A DNA stretch of 64,000 nucleotides from Sanguinoderma infundibulare (GCA_032821775.1 JAVLRN010000006.1:1550001-1614000); one strand, 5' to 3'; numbered from the stretch's first letter, positions 28,500 to 40,079 are shown. Program-made: numbers and translations. Notes: generated from the letters alone by a model not told the origin.

Positions 28500-29974
28500 A
28501 TGCTTGGTCGTTGTGCGTCGCGTCTGTCGCGCCCAATTTGCCTGGGTACCATTTCCACACGCGAAAAATGCTTCTCGACGTCCTCCGCTCGCTATGTTAA
28601 CCGTGCCGTCGTCTACATCGAGAACGGAAACCCCGCAGAGGTTCTCAGAGTCAAGTCTTACGATCCCTTGCCTCCACCACCCCCAGGCTCTGTCAACATT
28701 CGCTTCCGCCTCTCCCCAATAAACCCTTCCGACATAAACGTCGTACAAGGCGTGTACCCCGCAAAGCCTGTCCAACAGCCGCTCGCAGGTGAAGACGTCT
28801 TCATTGGTGGCAATGAAGGTCTCGCCGAGGTTGTAGATGTCGCAAGCGACGTGCGGGACCTCCAGAAAGGTGACTGGGTAACGATGGGAAGAGCGCAGTT
28901 CGGAACGTGGTCCTCCACACGATCCATCAACGCGGAGGACGTGATCAAGCTTCCCGCAAGTGGTCTCAGCGAGGTTAATGCTGCTACAATCAACGTGAGT
29001 TACGCCGCCTTAGTTTCGTTCATCATCTCCAGTTCTTTTATGCAGGTGAATCCTGCCACAGCATACAGCATGCTGCACGAATTTATAAACCTTAAGGAAG
29101 GCGACTGGGTGCTACAGAACGGTGAGACGTTCTCCGCTCCGTGGGCGAAATTCGGTTAACCGAGTGTTCGCAGGGGCTAACAGCGCGGTTCGTTAAGGAA
29201 CAGTCATGAAATATCGTGAATACCTTACCGTCCACTGTTTTGAAGGTCGGTCAAGCAGTGATTCAGATAGCTGCTCGCAAGGGCATCAAGACCATCAACT
29301 TTGTCCGTAACAGGTACGCCCCCCCTCATCAATGCTTGCGCTTCAGCATTGCATAACAGACACAACAGGCCTAACCTAGACAACCTCATGTCTTCCCTCG
29401 CTCAACTCGGCGCAACGCACGTATTTACGTACGACGCACTGACAGACAAAGCACTGGTTAAGCAAGTTAAACAATGGACATCCAAAGCCGTAAGCCGTTT
29501 TACTTCTGATCTGCCAATTCATTCAACTGTTCTGCGTGACAGCCAATACGGCTTATGCTGAACTGCGTAGGCGGGCCCGACACGACCGCCATGACACGGT
29601 TCCTTGGTGAAAACGCGGATCTCGTCTCATATGGGGCTATGTCGAAGAAGCCGCTCTCTCTCCCCACCTCCTTATTCATCTTCAAGAACCTCTGCGCACA
29701 CGGTTACTGGCAGCACCGCTGGTATCAGGAGCATTCGCGACGGGAACGCGAGAGCCTGATGCAAACGCTAACCGACCTCAAGGTTAGTGACCTTCGCCTG
29801 TCGTAGCGCTGGCTGCTCAATGTCGACTGACGAGCATCCCAGCTAAAGGAGCCGGAACACGAGATTTTGGATCTCTCTAATGAACCGAGCGACAAGGCTG
29901 CGACTGAGAAACTCCAGGAGACCCTCACCAAGATGGAGGCCGGTTTCAGTCGAAAAGTCATGCTTCGACTGTGA
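28500..29974 (+). CDS. ETR1: mitochondrial trans-2-enoyl-CoA/ACP reductase
   Basis: Seven exons (28500-28994, 29046-29121, 29174-29187, 29246-29313, 29369-29489, 29543-29782, 29843-29974) give 381 residues, right for ETR1/MECR. The first ~35 residues (MLGRCASRLSRPICLG...FSTSSARY) look like a mitochondrial presequence. Next come the GroES-like domain (SPINPSDINVVQGVYP; the Tyr corresponds to the catalytic Tyr), GGNEGLAEV, and a Rossmann fold (NGANSAVGQAVIQIAARKG, LMLNCVGGPDTTAM). The enzyme performs the last step of mitochondrial type II fatty acid synthesis, feeding lipoic acid production and respiratory competence. Exon 3 is 14 nt (within GANSA) and not a multiple of three, so skipping it destroys the reading frame in the NADPH-binding motif. 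Confidence 0.93.
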
Positions 29975-30184
29975 CGCGAGTACGGGCAACCTAAATTGCA
30001 GCGTCGGGAAACATGCGCACCATGCTTCATCAGTATTTCCTGGCACACACAGAATCACCTGAACGCCAAGGTCGGATATTTTTGCGTGTCTTGTATGCCG
30101 AATAATCGATCTGTGCTGCATTGACGAGTCCTGAAGACCAGCCCAATATATATAGTCATATCAACAACCGCAGACAGTAGTGCA

Positions 30185-31040
30185 TTAGTGCATTTTCCTC
30201 TCCTCGAAGAACCGCTGTCAAGTAGACGGTCAGCGTCATTCATTCCCGGGCAACACACACCGACGCTCACCTTGAGATGCCTCATCTGCCATACGCACGT
30301 CGCAATCAACACGCCGATCTGCGCTACCGTGTACCACACCGCCTTTCCGTTCGTCGACTCGCTCAGATCGCGGTACGCAGCCTCGCGTTCACGCTGGTAC
30401 TGCTGCTCGCGGCGGACGTCCTCGAGTTTCTGGTTCAAGTCCCGGAGTTTCTGCGAGAGCTCGGACACATGCGAGCGGTCGTGCTCCGTGTCTGCTTTCG
30501 TCTTTCCGATAACGATGTCGAGGTGCAGGCGGATGTGGGTGGACGAAAACCATGAGGTCCCATAGTTACTCGAGAGGCAGATGGAGTGGTCGCCCGAGTC
30601 GTGTGACGTGAAGGTGAATTTGCCGTCAGACGGTCCGCGGGTCTTGACGACGTTGTGCCCCGTCTCCAGCTCCTGTAAACGCGCACGGCAGGTACGAGGG
30701 ATTAAGGTATGGATGGGAAGCAGGCACGGTCATGAGACTCACGTCAACTTCGACCAAGATACCGAGGTCGGGGTTCTCGATATACCTCTGGTCCTGCTCT
30801 GACCACTCGAGGCCCTTGTAGTGTCCTGCAAGTGCAAGGTGGGAGTGGAGACATGAGCACGAAGGGGACATGACGGAATGCCACATAACACGTACCCTCT
30901 ACTACGGTGTCTGTCGGAAGCTCTTCAATGAAACATCGTTTCTCGTTGGTGTCCAGATAGAAATGTAGGGCATTGGCGGCGGCAGCGAAGACGAGGAGTA
31001 AACATAGAGAAGGAAGAGGGGCCCTTGGCAGGATGACCAT
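30185..31040 (-). CDS. p24 family cargo receptor (emp24/gp25L/Erv25-like)
   Basis: Four exons (30896-31040, 30743-30825, 30271-30672, 30185-30214) encode 219 residues. A signal peptide (MVILPRAPLPSLCLLLVFAA) precedes LHFYLDTNEKRCFIEELP, the start of a GOLD domain. A coiled-coil follows (LSQKLRDLNQKLEDVRREQQ), then one membrane span (VWYTVAQIGVLIATCVWQM). The cytosolic tail RHLKRFFEERKMH has the FF motif used for COPII and a basic pair at positions -4/-3 resembling the COPI retrieval signal. p24 proteins cycle between ER and Golgi and select GPI-anchored and other cargo. Assignment to a particular p24 subgroup is uncertain. The tail is completed only by the 30-nt final exon. Confidence 0.92.
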
Positions 31041-31184
31041 GGCAGGACGTGTCGTGGTCGTCGGTGGTCGTGACGCGGAAGAGGGATGTGCCGTGGGAAG
31101 AACGACATGTCCTAGATTTTCGGCCGCGTCTCTTGCAATTGCGCTCGGGCTGTGAATCTCGCAGTCCTCTCTACACTGCCCAGG
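31041..31184. promoter_or_regulatory. bidirectional promoter region, p24 / RPF1
   Basis: Only 144 bp lie between the divergent start codons. Both 5' UTRs must be very short or overlap. No TATA box is apparent. Confidence 0.5.
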
Positions 31185-32859
31185 ATGCCCTCCAGTCGAT
31201 TCGAGCCGTCGTCCATCAAGAACAAAATCAAACGCGAGGAGATCGCGCGCAAGCAAAAGAAGGAGAAGCGGCAGAGCAAGCTGAACAGGAGGCTCGCCCA
31301 GGCCAAGGCAGAGGCGGATGACCCGCTCTTGAAGAAAGTACGTCATTCGCCAACCATGCACCAAGATCGCACTTTGAATGTCCCATTGCGCCTGCAGAAA
31401 CGTCTCGCGCAGAATGTGCCGCGCACGCTCGACAACACCCGCGAATACGACCCCTCCATCCTCACTGCGAATCCGAGCGCCGAAGCCGAAGCAGGACCGT
31501 CCACCCTCCCCCAGGAAGGAGACGCTGCATCGCAGCAAGTCATCCAGCCGCAAGACGAGTCCGCGGCGGATATCGCTGCGGACCCGTTCGCAGAGTATTT
31601 CTCTGGCGCCCTTGACCCGAGCATCCCACCAAAAGTCCTCATTACCACCTCACCAAAAGCGACGCGGCTGACGTATGACTTCTGCGACGAGCTCGTTGGA
31701 GTGTTTCCGGGGGCGGAGTTCATCAGGAGGAAGAAGGGCAAGGGTTTCGAAATGGGGAGGATCGCGGGCTGGGCTGCGAATCGAGGATACTCACATCTCG
31801 TGGTCGTCAACGAGGATATGAAGCAACCGAGTGAGTTCCATGCGACCTGACGTTTGGAATGAAGCGTTGACATTGTGCATCGCAGATGCACTGACCGTGG
31901 TTCACCTCCCCGAAGGGCCCACTGCATACTTCAAACTCACGTCCATTCAGCTTTCTCAACAGATTTCGGTGAGACATCCGGTTGAGGTTGGATGCATTCA
32001 TGGACCACCACTGCCGCATGGGCTCCGAATCTGTCTACTTTTCGCTGCCTCCCAAAATCGCAAAGTAACATGGGTCAAGCTGTTCTGTCTGAAGACGCGA
32101 TGCGTTCGTTCATCGCGAACAGATTTGCGAAAATGGGAGTTGATGAGTTGCAGACAGATTCTAAGCTCCATGTGGCTCTGGGGAGCCGTGAATGCGCCCC
32201 GCCTTACTTGTGCTCTGCGATGAACGGCTCGTTCATGCGGTGTCTTTAGGGCCACGCGCGCGCAACAGCCCACTTCCCCGAACTCGTCCTGAACGGCTTC
32301 GTCACACGCCTCGGGCACACCGTCGGCCGCCTCTTCCAAACTTTCTTCCCTCCAATGCCGGAGTTCCAGGGCCGACAGGTGGTTACGCTGCACAACCAGC
32401 GAGACTTCCTGTTCTTCAGGAGACATCGGTGAGTATTCGGCTCGCCGTGCCTGGCCCCTCGATATGGCAATTCATTCACCGCGAACGTTCAATGTCAACG
32501 TCTAGTTACGCATTCCGTTCCCCAGAGAAGGTGGCACTGCAAGAGATCGGGCCCCGATTCACGCTTAAGCTACGGTACCTGAAGAAGGGGCTTCCTGCCG
32601 TCAAGAACCTCGGCGCGCCCAGCAAGCCTCTCGAGTTCGACGTTGGCGAAGACAAGGAAGCTGAGCCTAATGACATCCCCGAGCAAGGTGTGGCTGCAGA
32701 TGGGCAGCCCGAATATGTTAGGATGGAGGTAGTTCCTCCGACCGAAGACGAGTACATCTGGACCTGGAAGGTTGGTTTTGCACACCGTTTTCCCGTGGCG
32801 TTGACTAACACCGCTTCTAGCCCGAGTTGGAGACCACAAGGCGGACGTTCTTTTTGTAG
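31185..32859 (+). CDS. RPF1: ribosome production factor 1 (Brix domain)
   Basis: Six exons (31185-31337, 31398-31830, 31886-31968, 32250-32428, 32506-32770, 32821-32859) encode 383 residues. A Lys/Arg-rich N-terminus ([19 protein letters not shown]) precedes the Brix domain: [115 protein letters not shown]. Rpf1 is a nucleolar factor for 60S subunit assembly and 27S pre-rRNA processing. The start follows an upstream in-frame ATG 33 bp away; 31185 matches the family N-terminus better. Intron 3 (31969-32249, 281 nt) is about five times the local norm. Confidence 0.93.
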
Positions 32860-33302
32860 GCGTTTGAACTTTGTTGTGTATACAGGTTTTTGTCCTTTCG
32901 ATCCTACGGAGTTGCAATCATCACGGTTAGTTACACTTAAGGCCTGAGACCTTCGACGCTTCCTTCACAATATCAATCGCGTTGATTCTTCTCTGTCTAC
33001 AACGATTCGGTCTCGCATGTTTTGAGGTTTTGGATAACTGATGGTCTAATGAAAGCACATTCAAGGCTGTTGGCGCTCACCGCACCAGCCATTGGAGTCT
33101 TGCCACTGGGCGATGAAGGATGTCGAAATGGATAGACGAGAACATTGATCTTCGATATTCTTTCAAGAGATACGTCAAACCGTATGAGATATTCAGGACA
33201 TAAGGAAGTTTTCGGGGACTCGCTCTACAGCACGCTGCACCCTCTGCTTTACAAAACAACCATTTAAGTCACTACTCGGTTGACTGATCAGAACGCACTC
33301 AC
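32860..33302. other. convergent 3' region, RPF1 / GH7
   Basis: 443 bp between two stop codons, presumably both 3' UTRs. No gene or repeat is seen. Confidence 0.5.
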
Positions 33303-34801
33303 TTAGGAAGTGTAGGTCGAGCCGATGGGACCGAACTTGATGTTGGAGAAGATGACGGTCGCGCCGGGGCTCTGGGACTCGACATCGGTGGGAACACCGG
33401 AGGTCGTGGCGCAAGGGCCGCGAGAGACACCGGGGCTGGATGCGTCGGCGTCGGTGGGGTAGTCGGAGTCGAGCCAGAGCATCTCCGCCTCGTGGTCGTC
33501 CCAGACAGACATGACGAGGACCATGCCCTGGTCGAACGCCTCGCCCATGGTGGGGAGACCGCCGAGCGTCTCGAACGAGTTGGTGTCGCCGAACGCGGTC
33601 TTCTGCGCGTTGCAGAAGTCGTCGGTGATGGAGTCGTATGTGTCCATGCCGGGGATGTTCGTCTTGGAGTTGGCGATGACCTGGCCGTTCTGCACGTAGA
33701 GGCGGCGGATCTCGGAGAGCGTGCCCGAGGTGGTGTTGTCGGAGGTGAGGAACTGGGTGACGACGGTGAACTTGGACGAGGTGTCGACGGTGAAGCCGCT
33801 GCCGCTGCCGAGGAACGTCTGGTCGCCCATGCGCCACGAGTTGAAGTCGCAGCCGTCCTTGTCGCAGATTCCGTCGTAGCGATCGTCGCCGTCGCCGCAG
33901 TCGGTGCCGGAGCAGCGGGTCTGGCCCTGGACGTTGCAGACGTGGGGGGTCACGGCCGCGCCCTGCGAGTTGGCCTCCCAGACGTCCATCTCGTTGCAGC
34001 ACGTTCCGTACTCACCGGAACCCGCGTTCGGGTCGCTGGCTGAGGGAGCCCAGTCGATAATGTTGGCCTACACGAAACGTTTCAGCATTATGCAGAGCAT
34101 CGGTGCTACGGAACAGAAAACGTACTTCGCCGTTGATGAACTTGATATCCTGAGGGCACTGGGTGTCGCAGTAGCCAGTTCCGTACTTGGAGCCGGCCTT
34201 GTTGTTGGGGAAGCGGGACAGGCCACCGTCGCTGTCCATCTCCACGAAGTAGAGGGCGCCGTTGAGACCGCACGGGAGCTGCGACATGTCGACATCGAAG
34301 GTGAACTCCTGGTTCTTCAGCTTGAACATCTCGTAGGTTGTATCATCGTCCGAGAGGAGGTAGACACGAGAGCCAATGTTCGTCGAGGACGGGCCCTGAG
34401 TCACGAATTTCAGGGTCAGGGCGTTGCCGCTAGTCGTAATACCGTAAGTGCCTGCGTTACTGATGTTCAGCGGATATGTCCATAGTGTTAATCTAAGTTG
34501 GATACCCACCAGAGTAGTCCGCACCATCGACGGCGCAGTTCTCAGCGCAAGTGACCGGGTCGGGGCAGATGGTAGCATCCCAGGTGTTGCCGGTGTAGCA
34601 GTTGGTGCTGCCCGACGTCTCGTGGAGCCAACGCCAGTTGGAGTCCAGCACGACAGAGCGCTGGAGGGTCGAGCAGCTACCGCCGGTTGAGCATTGCGAA
34701 ACGCTGAGTTGGGGGTGCGTCTCTGCGGTGAGGGTGCCGACTTGCTGACCGTAAGCGATCGCAAGGTAAGAAAGGGAGAGGAGGGCGACGGCGGGGAACA
34801 T
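33303..34801 (-). CDS. GH7 cellobiohydrolase, secreted, no CBM1
   Basis: Three exons (34510-34801, 34126-34451, 33303-34067) encode 460 residues. A signal peptide ([18 protein letters not shown]) is followed directly by the mature start [14 protein letters not shown]. Family signatures: [10 protein letters not shown], NWxxN-type [38 protein letters not shown], and the catalytic ExDxxE in [12 protein letters not shown] (nucleophile and acid/base Glu). Many Cys suggest the usual disulfides. The protein ends [14 protein letters not shown] with no linker or carbohydrate-binding module. GH7 cellobiohydrolases cut cellobiose from reducing ends of cellulose. The ATG was chosen because it starts the signal peptide; the open frame runs 43 codons further upstream. 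A TATA box lies 82-88 bp upstream. Confidence 0.96.
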
Positions 34802-34882
34802 GTCGGTCAACTGGACGTTGAACTGCTGTTGTCGGGAGAGCGACTGCTGTGTCGACGAAGGTTGGGGGACTTGTACGATTGC

Positions 34883-34889
34883 TTTTATA
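34883..34889 (-). promoter_or_regulatory. TATA box of GH7 gene
   Basis: The minus strand reads GGTATAAAAGC here, 82-88 bp upstream of the GH7 start codon. A consensus TATA box at this distance suits a highly inducible secreted-enzyme gene. Confidence 0.7.
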
Positions 34890-35527
34890 CCGCTGGTGGA
34901 CGGATAATATCCGGGAAGGAAGCAGTCCAAGTTATCGTTTCATGAAAGAGTAGGTCATGGTTCTCCCGCATGGCGTCGCACGTTCGGAGACTGCTCTGAG
35001 GGCGGCTACCATCCTAGGACAGAGGAGTCAGAGGCCGAGGTGGTCCCGCCCACGTATTGCGAGGGCGAACGATGACGCGCAGAGGAAAGTGGGCATGTGG
35101 TCGCTCCAGGCGTCGAGCGGCGTCCAGAAGCCGTCGTTGTCGGTGCCAGCCGGACTCCTGACAGTCTATGGACCGAAGAGAGCCCGTGAACCACCGCACA
35201 CATGAGGGAGACATGGCTGTAGGTAGGCATATAGTTTCGCAGAAGACATACGGGCTGGCTCACGACGTCGAGAGAAGGAACCCAAGCAGAGCAAAAATAG
35301 TTGGCATGCAACCGACGAGTATCCGCGGGAAGTAATCCGGGCCTCGGGGTTGAATCCCAGGGAAACGATAGCATGGCGGATGTTAACAAGGATCGTGAAG
35401 CGACTTGAACCCCAGATTCGGTATCTTCGCATGGCGTCCCCGCGTGGTTGTGTGCATCAAACCTGCTACCTTCGTATACGTCAGAACGGTAAAAGCTCGG
35501 TTCTTGAGCAGAGACAAATGATGCCGA

Positions 35528-35542
35528 CCCCACCAACTCCAC
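35528..35542 (-). promoter_or_regulatory. possible tandem CreA/Cre1 sites
   Basis: Read on the GH7 sense strand, GTGGAG (35537-35542) and GTGGGG (35528-35533) both fit the CreA consensus SYGGRG and lie 3 bp apart, about 730 bp upstream of the start codon. Closely paired sites are the functional form in Aspergillus and Trichoderma. The consensus is short, so chance occurrence is possible. Confidence 0.35.
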
Positions 35543-36582
35543 CTTCACGACCACTTGGCTGGACTTCCTTTATTTTGGGCCCTGATGCTGTACACTTCTT
35601 ATCGCAAAGGCTGAGGATATATAAAAATCTGAGAAGTACTTCATGAGGAGGAGTATGGGTTTCATTTGCACCTCGGGTTGCATAGATCTTGAGGTGCCCA
35701 CAGGTGCTGAGGATCCAGAGACGGCCCTTCCTGACGGTGGATGATAGACTCTTAGAGTCGGTCTCCCAGACCACGATCTATAATTGTCAAGGGTTCTTCG
35801 GACCCAATCGAGATTCTTGTTGGAGGCTATAGCCCGTACGGCTCCGACTTTGAGCACGTATTCAGTCTATTCTTGGACCCACAACCAGCAGGCCCGATAG
35901 GACGTGCAAGCGTTGGGCACATAGCAGTACTGGGAATTTGATCCTGAGGAAAAACGTTGGGAAAGCCAAGGAGGTTGAACGCCTGGCGTGGGTCACTCAA
36001 CATTCCGATGCCTGCCATAATACCGAAGAGCCTGGTTTCAGTCAGTGCCGCAGCGGAAGAATTTGGTCACTGTACCCATATGCAATGCATCTCGATGGTG
36101 CTACCAATAATTTGAGATGTCAACGACGGTTTCGTCACGACAAATAAGTAGGTCACAGACGATTTCATAGATTACTTACGAGCACGTTCCGTCGGAGTAT
36201 ATATGATGATCGACGTCCTTGTTCCCTGGTCGTGAAGTTAGCTTAATTGAACGTGTCATCTGGCAACGTTCCCGGCGAGCACTAGTGGTTCGTATGGCCC
36301 CTATTTTTACGGTGCCTATGTGAAAGTTTTCGGCGAGGCCCTGGAGGATAACAGCTTCGGTGCAGGAGCAACTTGGGGAAAAGGCCAACCAGGGTCCGTC
36401 TATGTTGATTAAGATGAGGGCGATTGGTGTCATGAATGCGTGGGCCTGAGGAGGAACATGACGGTGAGCGCCATGAAGGGGGACTAGTTGTGAAAGTGCA
36501 TATAATTTGAACTGGAGGGGTCGACGTAGTGGGCGGTTGGTCGTACCTTTTGACGATTTGTCTTTTAGCTGGCCTCACGGGC

Positions 36583-36587
36583 AAAAA
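36583..36587 (-). terminator. RNA polymerase III terminator of tRNA-Pro
   Basis: Five T residues on the minus strand, about 21 bp downstream of the tRNA 3' end. Confidence 0.65.
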
Positions 36588-36608
36588 GATTACCATTATC
36601 ATTACGAA

Positions 36609-36701
36609 GGGCCCAACCGGGAATTGAACCCGGGACCTCGCGCATACTGACAAACCAAACTGGTGCCCGAAGCGCGAATCATACGACTAGACCATTGGGC
36701 C
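36609..36701 (-). tRNA. tRNA-Pro (anticodon CGG) with intron
   Basis: The minus strand folds as a tRNA: acceptor GGCCCAA pairs with TTGGGCC, the T arm is CCGGG-TTCAATT-CCCGG, and the anticodon stem is CGCGC/GCGCG. The anticodon loop begins TTCGGG, giving CGG (proline). A 21-nt intron (36645-36665) sits one base 3' of the anticodon, the canonical nuclear tRNA intron site. The discriminator base is C. A run of five T, the expected RNA polymerase III terminator, follows at 36583-36587. Confidence 0.93.
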
Positions 36702-36885
36702 GCGGTAAAGCGCCATAAGCTACTATAAAGGTCTTTTTTCCCTTACCAATAAATCGACATGCGAAGGCGCGCTTTCAAGCTCTTGTTGTCCCTCCACAAT
36801 TCCTGTCTTCGTGTTCACTTCCTTGGCTCAACTCGCTCAATCTGCAGCACACTTGGCAGCACGTACAGCCAGAAGGAAGGCCGCG

Positions 36886-39800
36886 ATGAACGTTTGGGTA
36901 CGTTTGCAGCATTCTAAGCTTCTATGACATTTTGCTCATTGCGTTCTCAGACCGAGCATCGCAACCCGGAGGGTCGCACATATTGGTTCAACACCCAGAC
37001 GAGGGAGAGTGTATGGGAAAAACCAGATGGTGAGTGACCAAGCAGCATATTGAATGGCAGAACTAAGCATGTTCCCCAGATTTGAAAACTCCTTTCGAGG
37101 TGTGTAGGCTACTGATCGCTCTTGAGTGTCTCTTATGACATATCCCTCGCGCGCACAGAAAGCTCTCAATCAGACAAAGTGGAAAGAGTACTTCTCTGGA
37201 GGCCGAAAGTACTACTATAATGTGCGTTCTTCGTCTATCGACAAGGAACCGACGTCGCATTGATCCTGATGCCTGCAGACGGACACGAAGGAGTCAAAAT
37301 GGGACATGCCAGATGAGTTGCTCTTGCTTCTAGAGAAGGTTGAGAAAGAAGGGAAGGCAGCCTCCCAGCCCGCTTCAGCACTTATGTACGCACATGCCCG
37401 CTCCCGCCCCGTTTTTCATCGCTCACTGGTCTCTTCCAGCCCCACTGGCGCGCCTGGAGGCTTTGCCGCAGTAGGCGGCGCCGTTCCGACACAAGGTGCT
37501 CCCAACGCTCTCGCTGGGACTGACCCATCCTCATTCCCACCCGGTTCTCAGCCGCAAATGCAACTCAACGGTCAGAATGGTGCCGTGGGCCACCACACCG
37601 GTGCCCTTCCCTTCGCCCCGTCGAGCGTCCTCCCTGCGCGCCCCAACCTGCCTGATGATCCAGTCATCCCGCACAATGGTTTTGCAACAGTAGAGGAGGG
37701 CGAGAAGGCTTTCGTGCACCTCTTGAGGAAAGCGGGTGTGGATGCAAGCTGGACGTGGGATCAGACCATGAGAGCCATCATCACCGATCCCCTGTACAAG
37801 GCGCTCAACACGCTGGCGGAGAAGAAGGCTGCGTGGCAGAAGGTACGTTCTTCTTCGGGAACACTCCATTCCATGCACTTAATATCAGCGCGTTGTAGTA
37901 CGTGGATGGGCTTCGGGCGAAGGAGCAGGAAGAGCGAGATGCTCGCTTGTCTAAGCTCCGCCCGTCTCTGCGCAACATGCTCAAAGGAAACCCGAACGTG
38001 TTTCACTACACGACCTTCGCGACTGCTGACAAGCTGTTTGCTCAGCACCCCATCTGGCAACAGGGCAAGGTCGAGGCAGAACGGAAACTCATCTTCGATG
38101 AGCACGTTTCCGAGCTCAAGCAACGTGAAATGGTGCGTGGTTGTCAGTCTCATTCTACGCAGTGTCAGTTCATCAGGTCTCCCCGTTCTCACAGCAAGAA
38201 AGCCGTGCTGCACGCACACGCAGCGTCGGCAAGATCGTAGCCCTGTTCAAGCGCCTCGACGTGGATGTCCTCACCAAGTGGCGGCAAGCGTATCACATGG
38301 TGGTCGACTCTGACGAGTGGAAGGACGACGAGGAGCTGCAAACGCTCCCGACGCTTGATATCCTGCTGGCCTTTGAAGACTACAGTCGTGTGCGTGAGCG
38401 TGAGTTTGAGGAGCAGATGCGACGTCGCCAGGTCGAGAAAACTCGCAAAGAACGCAAAGCCAGGGAGGCGTTCAAGGTGAGTTAATCTTCACCCTACGGA
38501 AGGAAAAAGATCGTTCATCTTCTGTGATGCAGGAATTGCTTGCTGGGTTGGTCAAGTCCGGCGAGATCAAAGCGCGCACCAAGTGGAAGCAAGTATATTC
38601 CGGGTTCGCAAACGACAATCGGTACCTCGACATGCTCGGCAACCCTGGCTCGAACCCGATCGAGCTGTTCTGGGACATGGTCGACGCGCTGGACCAGAAG
38701 CTGGACGCGAAGATTGCTATTGCTGAGGGTGCTATCCAGCGGCACAACAAGGCCCTTGAGGACAAGATGAAGGAAGACGTCGATGGTGTCCCTACAGACG
38801 GTGCTGAAGCCGAACCGAAGCCATTCGAGGTCGGCTCGGAGACGACCGAGGAAGAGTTCCTCAGCATTGTGAAGGCGGATTCGGACGAGAGCATCAAGAC
38901 GCTGGCTGACGAGGACCTGAACGAGATCTATCACTCTGTACGTATTGCATTGCCATGTTTGTGGTGTGCAAGCTAACATGTGTGGTTGTCATAAGCTTCA
39001 CGATGTCGCTGTCAAGAAGCAAGCAGACGAGAAGCGCCGAGCGGAACGGAAGCAACGTCACCTGCAAGATGACCTTCGTTACGCCCTCAAGAAGGTGGCT
39101 GAGCTTCATGATGCAAGTATGTCGTACGAGGAGGTGAGTCAAGAGTCTGCATGATAAGGAAGTGAAACGTGACCCATGTCTCGACAGGCCCTTCCGTATA
39201 TGCAGGATCTGCCCGAGTACAAGGCGATCGAGGATGACGAAGGGCGGAAGTCGGCGTTCGTGAAGTTCGTGAAGAGGCAGAAGGCAGGTTGATGCGACGT
39301 GTTACTTGTGAGTTGTTTGACTCATCTCCGTTTCGCGCATTCACAGGAACGCTTGCGAGAGCGCGAACGTGAAGCTTCCGAAGACGGGGGATCGACTGCG
39401 AGCCGGAGGAGGAAGGAGCCCGCGAGAGATCGTGAAGCCGACCGTGAGCGCGAGCGCGAACGAGACCGGGACCACCGGGACCGTGACCGCGACAAGGAGT
39501 CGGAACGCGACCGACACTATGACCGCGACAGCAGGAGTGACCGGGATCGAGAGCGAAGGGGGCACGACCATGACAGCAGCCATACACGGCATGCCGACAA
39601 GGACTATACTCGGGATCGTGACTATCCGAAGGACAAGTATTACAAGGACAGAGAACGGGAGCGCGACAGGGACAGGGACCGCGACCGCGACTATTACAGC
39701 AGGTCTTCTCGACACCGCGAGTACGATAGAGAGGACCGGCGACGTAGCGAGCACCGGAGCACGCGGGATTGGGACGACGGCTACAGCGGGCATGACAGCG

Positions 39801-40079
39801 TGCCGCCGTACAGGGAGAGGGAGCGCGGTGACCCGCCCCACCAGGAGCCGGACCCACGCGAAAAACGCGACCGGGGCGCGTTCGAGGATCGCGCGTACGA
39901 TGAGCGGGATCAAAAGGTGCGCATCTCTTATTCGTCTTACGTGCTAATAGCCATGCCTTACACATCCTCATCTCATGCAGCGGCCGCGATTCAGCGTTCC
40001 TCCCGAAGCCCCCGTCGTGAAAGTCGAACCTGTCGAACCGCCGCCGCGTGCCGAGACTCCTGAAGAGGGCGAGATATGA
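36886..40079 (+). CDS. PRP40: pre-mRNA splicing factor PRP40 (WW and FF domains)
   Basis: Thirteen exons (36886-36897, 36951-37029, 37080-37099, 37159-37221, 37279-37385, 37440-37842, 37899-38132, 38195-38476, 38533-38937, 38996-39133, 39188-39283, 39347-39916, 39981-40079) encode 835 residues. Two WW domains ([40 protein letters not shown]) open the protein. A Gly/Pro/Gln-rich linker follows, then a series of FF domains from residue ~150 ([38 protein letters not shown]). The C-terminal ~200 residues are an Arg/Asp/Glu-rich tail with RD and RE repeats. Prp40 is a U1 snRNP protein linking the 5' splice site to the branch-point factors and Pol II. The start exon codes only four residues (MNVW), and exon 3 is 20 nt. 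The intron 39284-39346 appears to use a GC donor. Confidence 0.92.

Larger units (their letters stand above)
34802..36608. promoter_or_regulatory. 1.8 kb region upstream of the cellobiohydrolase gene
   Basis: This is the longest gene-free stretch in the window. It lies between the GH7 start codon and a tRNA gene. Short overlapping open frames in it have no domain. It contains a TATA box close to the GH7 start and a pair of CreA-type sequences (listed separately). A long, regulated upstream region is what one would expect for a carbon-regulated cellulase gene. Its far part (about 35600-36600) may hold something I do not recognise. Confidence 0.5.

Noticed and set aside
31969..32249. C/D snoRNA in RPF1 intron 3
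   Set aside because: No properly placed C and D box pair with terminal stem could be found by eye; left as a location to test only.
33492..34043. 183-codon plus-strand frame rich in Val, Gly and Ala
   Set aside because: It is the antisense of the GH7 catalytic domain and arises from its strong GC bias.
38515..38979. 154-codon minus-strand frame
   Set aside because: Antisense of the PRP40 FF-domain exons, with no independent domain.
39087..39971. Long minus-strand open frames (294 and 190 codons) over the 3' part of PRP40
   Set aside because: They are antisense shadows of the RD/RE-repeat tail; the repeats leave several frames open. The plus-strand gene explains the region fully.
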